From Lolium rigidum (Eukaryota; Streptophyta; Magnoliopsida; Poales; Poaceae), in contig NC_061508.1 of the NCBI RefSeq assembly GCF_022539505.1, forward strand, positions 62,071,754 through 62,135,753: a DNA stretch of 64,000 bases. The letters are read 5' to 3'. Position 1 is the stretch's first letter. Every line of letters begins with the position of its first letter. Below the pieces are notes generated by a model. That model was not told the DNA's origin. It saw nothing but the letters and a program-made list of their open reading frames with translations, and did no database searches. The translations under genes were made by a program, and so were the position numbers. Of this stretch, positions 59,866-64,000 are shown one piece after another.

Positions 59866-61378
59866 CGCAGTGCATGAAATGTATCGTGAGCCTTCTCAAA
59901 GCTAATAGTGAAAAGAACACCATCCATTTTCTTCTGTTAAAGTTCAAGGATTATTTCATGCAAGACGACAACACCTTCAATAACATGTTGTCTAGGCATA
60001 GAAGTTGTATGGGTAGGACTAACCACGGTATGGGCCAAACGTGTAGTACGGTTAGTAGCTACCCTGGTGTAAATCTTAAAACTAACATTAAGAAGGTAAA
60101 TAGGTCTATATTGCTGGATTTGAATGGCATTTTCCTTTTTGGTAATAGATTAATTACACCAAATTCAACTTGATCAATGGCAATTCTCCTAATTGTAATT
60201 GTATAAGTAATGCCAGCAAGTTGGTCTTCATAGCATCCTAAAAACCTTAGTAAAATTCAGCAGGGAACCCATCTAATCTTGGTGCTTTTGTTGTGCTCCA
60301 TTTGAGGAAAGGTCTTATGAACACCTCCTTCTCGAAGATGTAGGCTGTAAGGATACTTTTCTCAACTAATGATAACTGAGAGATATCCTCATTGTTATCC
60401 TCAACTAGGGAGAAACTATTGGGAACCAACGCTCCAAATAGTTTCTTGTAATAGTCAATAATGTAGAGTTTCAAATTGTCTTCACCAACTTCGATTCCTT
60501 CATCTCATCCTAATTGGAAAATCTTGTACTTACGGTGTTTCCGTTAGCAATAAGGTGGAAGTATTTATTATTTCCTCCTTCTTGAACATGATTTATCTTA
60601 GCATGTTGATCCCAGTTGGTCTCTTCACGTCCCTTATTGCTTCCCTTTCGGATACACTCAAAGGGTGTATTGCGTCTCTAAGGTCCAACTCCACAGTTAT
60701 GGCCAGTAGTTTCTCTTTCTTATACCGTCCACTTATTTTTTAGCCCATCCTTTTAGTAAACGTCTTAAGCATCTAACCTTATTTTGCCAACACTGAATTG
60801 GAGTATCACCTTCACATAACACATCCCATTCAGTCATTTAAAAGAACATCTTGTATTAACCAAGATAATTCAAATGAGAAGTGTGCTTTGTTGCCCAGAT
60901 ATGCCTGATGCCCAATATGAATTAGTAGTGGTGTATGATATGACCCTGAACAAGTTAGAGCCCCGACCGTTACTAGAGGGAATTTTTGTCCCCACCCGAC
61001 TCTTGCTAGTATACGATCCAACTTCTCATATGTTGGAGTCTCACGTCTATTTGCCAAAGTATACTGTCAAGATGGGGGAACTATTACCCTGAGAACCAGA
61101 CTTTCAATAATAGGGTTTAAAACAAGGAGTCATCTCAGGTTGAAATTGTCACTAATTTTTTCTTCTCGCCAATGGAGAATATTGAAATGACCTCCCATAA
61201 ACATAGGAATTGTCTTCCCGTCACGCATCCGATCCAATTCAGATATTTTTTTTTGGCTTGTGAGAACCTTGGGTTGCTCCATAAACTGGAACCAACACCC
61301 ATTGAAAACCATCATTTCTAGACCCAATATGCAACTTCACAAAAGGAATCTTCAGTGTCCACTTTTTTTTTTTTGACT
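59866..61378 (-). pseudogene. L1-type LINE fragment: endonuclease and N-terminal RT
   Basis: On the minus strand, 61327-61130 has the endonuclease signature GGHFNILHWREEK. 61057-60830 has TLANRRETPTYEKLDRI...GSYHTPLL, the C-terminal endonuclease part (the usual SDH reads SYH). 60474-60247 has the RT start APRLDGFPAEFY. From about 60240 to 59866 frames include MDGVLFTISFEKAHDT, the conserved RT block 1 with changes. The catalytic FADD block is not reached. Multiple stops and frameshifts are present, and 61130-61060 holds one of them. The A-run of the complement (61364-61376) at the right is an internal run, not a 3' tail. Orientation and order match a truncated L1-clade LINE. Confidence 0.85.
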
Positions 61379-62930
61379 TAGAGAGTAGATGTGTTTATGA
61401 CAACAAAAATACCACCTGAGCTCGTATGCGGAGGTAAACATAACTAATCAAAGTCCATGTGCTAACTGATTCAAGAAAGGCACCGTGAAATTATATCTCA
61501 CTATCTCCAACAAGGTAATAAAATCTATGCGTTGCTCTGTGATAGTCTCTCGAACAAAAAGGTATCTCCAAAATCCTGACTATTCCAAGTTACTTCTTTT
61601 ATTCCTTGCATTTAGGATACATTCCTTTTAGTTTTTTACTTTAGTATGCTCCTATGAAAATTAGACATGTCATAATGTTTTTTTTTCTGTAAGATAGCTT
61701 AACTTTCTCTTCCTGAATCAGATTTTCCATATGACCATCTAATTCGGTGTTCTTGTCGTCGCTCAAATCTTTTCAAAGATTGGATGCACGAGGGCTGCTC
61801 CGGTGCTCCCCCCCTAAACGAGTTGAAGGATCATAGTTGGGCTTTTTTTCGTGTGTTGGATCCGCCGAAACCTATATCCAGTCCATGTATACCCGTCCGT
61901 AGTGATACAATATGTGTATGCCACGTAAGAAAAAATAAGAGGTCAGGTGAGCAAGATTTTTATAGGGCATTTCTATTTCGGCATAGGCACGTGACCGTAT
62001 ATACGTATAAAAACGAGATACAACACAACGCGGGCCATACGGGCCTATATAGGGTTGTACGGAAGGTGAACCTATACTGAAATTACAATCATGCCCCCGC
62101 TTACGAACATGTATGAAAAGATCTCCACATTATTCTGTTTGACGCACTCAGAATTTTCTCAGGGGAGGAGCACCGGAGCAGAAGTGTCTAGTAACTGAAC
62201 ATGTTTCTTAAGAATGGTTCGAGATCTATTTAGCTCCACATCTTTGGTTAGACTCACAAAGAGAAACCCCAAGCCTACTACTAGCACTATGTATAATTTT
62301 GCTAGTCGGCAGTCAACTGTTTTCTTTCGGCCAAATAGTCGAATATCCGGCCGTTCGTTTGCTCGCTGGGATTCGTCCTGGCTGCTGCGACGTCAGGGCA
62401 ACAGACCAGAATTATTTTTTCGTTTTTTTGTCGCGACTGGTTGTTTGGAATTTGGTTTTCCTTTTTTCCTTTCTCAGTCGGGATTCTTTTTCGTTGGGCG
62501 GAGATGAGCCGGGTGGAGATGAGGGAGCGATGGAGCTCGACGGCTGGGCTGGTGGTGGGGAGTACCAGCAGCTCGTCGGCGGAGCTGGTAGTGGGAAAGA
62601 CCAGGAGTTCGTCGGCGAAGAGGATCTACCTTTCCTGCTTTCTTTTTCCTCTTTGAGTGGCAGATTTGCTTTTCTATAGCACACGAGATGTCACTGTGGA
62701 TTTCCGCCATGGAATTTTTTTATCACCTCCATAGTAATTTGTGTAGTACCTCTGCCCAGCTAACCTGGGTGTTCTCGATATATACATGGAAGTGGACCAG
62801 AGGAACAAATCTTACTGGTGTTGTCCTTAGAAGGTTTTCATCGTTTTTCCAGTGCGATGCGTCGTGAGTGCGTACCAATTGATGATTTTTGAGGGTCCTC
62901 ATTTCCCCTCTTCTTCTCTCTAAAGCGTGA
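61379..62930. other. Unrecognised AT-rich then GC-moderate DNA
   Basis: No protein family was recognised. 62500-62680 is a Gly/Ser/Glu-rich frame on the plus strand (starting GDEPGGDEGAMELDG) without a domain. Confidence 0.3.
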
Positions 62931-64000
62931 ATAGTAGTTGAGAGTCCCCTCCTTCCCTCCGGGCCGATCTCGACCCCTCTCCGGCGGCTCTACTGGCCGG
63001 AGATGGCGACGGAAAGGCGCCGGCGTAGGTGTAGATAGTAGTAGTAGCCCCGTAGTGGCGTCTTGGAGTAGGTCACCAGCTCTCTCTCACCAGATCTGGT
63101 GCATCCTGTTGTTGGGCGGTGCGGCGGCGTGGCTCCGGTGGCAAGGGCGGCGGCTGCGGCGCAACTTCAGCGCAGGCATCTTGGCAAATAAGGTGGGTTG
63201 GAGCTCGTGCTTCTCGAGGTGCTGGCGCAGCATCGGGAAGCAGATCTGGGTGGCTCGTCGCTCGCGTCCATGGTGGGCGTCCAGCGGAGCTGCTGCGGCG
63301 AGCTCGGTCAATAAGCGCTACCTCCAGCAGCTACAACTTCCTCTTCTCCTTGGTGTCCTCTTGGCCGGCCGTGGCGGCGAGGGGCAGGACACCGACGGCG
63401 ATAAGGAGTCTGTGGCGGCTGGCAAATCTCTTGCTGCTACTTCGAGCTTTCATACGTTGGCCAAGGACTGGTCATCGATTTTGTTTGGCCTAGTTCCTGG
63501 AGTTCTTCAGCGGAGGACCGATGCCGGTGGCCATCGCCGCTCTGCCTCTGCATCTTATGGTCGAAAGGCGACCCTCCTCAGCATCTCCTTCCCAGAGACC
63601 AAGCAGTTCGAGGGGAAGGCCTTCAGCTCCAGCCACGACGCCGGACTAAGTGGTTCATCCCCGGCGCCGGTATATTTCTTTTGTGGTGGAGCGACGCATC
63701 GACGACCTTCAGGCGCGGAGCTGACAAGGAAGGACCTGATTGTTTTTCCTATAATCTTTCTAGGATCCTTTATGTAAAAAATCTGTCCTTATCCAGAATT
63801 CCCCTGTTCTGTGGGGGTTTTTCTGCAAATTGTACTCTCCGTCTCGGTAATACTAGCAGCTTCTAGGGTCTTTGGACCCTTTCCCTGTTCAAATTTTTTT
63901 TGATGATTTTTGTTCAGTAGGAGGGTTATTTGTTTTTATGGTGCAGTTTGTCACAATAATACTACATCCACGGAATGGATCTTATGGGCAGCCCTTACGG
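62931..64000. other. GC-rich DNA, possibly the head and tail of another retroposon
   Basis: GC-rich from 62938 to about 63720 with only low-complexity frames, then AT-rich with TTTATGTAAAAAATCTG and TTCTGTGGGGGTTTTTCTG. The GC-rich start and AT-rich end resemble the layout of the element at 55933, but no TSD could be found, and the sequence runs to the window end. Confidence 0.3.

Noticed and set aside
62938..63777. 279-codon frame near the window end
   Set aside because: Trp/Gly/Arg/Ser-rich low-complexity product in GC-rich DNA, without domain or TSD.

Overview
The window is intergenic, transposon-dense DNA from a grass of the wheat tribe (Triticeae). The evidence is BARE1/WIS/Angela-type copia LTRs (start TGTTGGAGATATGCCC), two Au-type SINE copies, Tourist-like elements with TTA target duplications, CACTA miniatures with the ACTAAAGGCCC signature, and Ty3/gypsy LTRs that begin TGATACGTCTC. 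No bacterial or organellar genes were seen. Only one reading frame looks like an intact host gene: a protein kinase in seven phase-compatible exons at 52244-55187.

Layout. 1-10.6 kb: three coding elements of PIF/Harbinger (Tourist) type, or remnants of them, plus two non-coding Tourist MITEs, an Au SINE, a 1.6-kb gypsy solo LTR (TSD ATGTG), a DUF4283/CCHC-type gene on the minus strand split by a MITE, and an AT-rich tandem array with a period near 103 bp. 11.3-14.2 kb: a Helitron carrying a small CACTA element. 14.2-18.2 kb: nothing recognised. 18.2-21 kb: LTR fragments. 21-50 kb: one large nest. I infer a single long-LTR (4.9 kb) chromovirus-like gypsy element whose 5' half (5' LTR, gag, RT, RNase H) has been inverted relative to its 3' half (integrase, chromodomain, 3' LTR). 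The flanking pentamers ATGCT and ATGTT at its two outer LTR ends support this. A BARE solo LTR (TSD GGTAC) sits in its RT domain. Its 3' LTR received a Tat/Retand-like element with a Transposase_28-type ORF, which in turn received a Sabrina/WHAM-like non-autonomous gypsy element, and also a BARE element broken by a CACTA. A 100-N assembly gap (42719-42818) lies in the middle and probably hides much more than 100 bp.

50-56 kb: the kinase gene with its own small insertions (LINE tail, CACTA miniature in intron 1, Tourist MITE in intron 5, counting exons from the ATG). 56-64 kb: a GC-rich retroposon with a 14-bp TSD, a truncated Au SINE, a CACTA-like end, a minus-strand L1-type LINE fragment (endonuclease plus start of RT), and GC-rich DNA I could not identify.

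The genes do not form a pathway. Almost all coding sequence here is decayed transposon protein. The most interesting structure is the inverted half-element, the array of structurally conserved hairpins in the Tat-like leader (33753-34395), an antisense transcription-unit-like layout within the 4.9-kb LTR, and the coding Tourist-like elements. All boundaries were read by eye; no alignments or searches were run.
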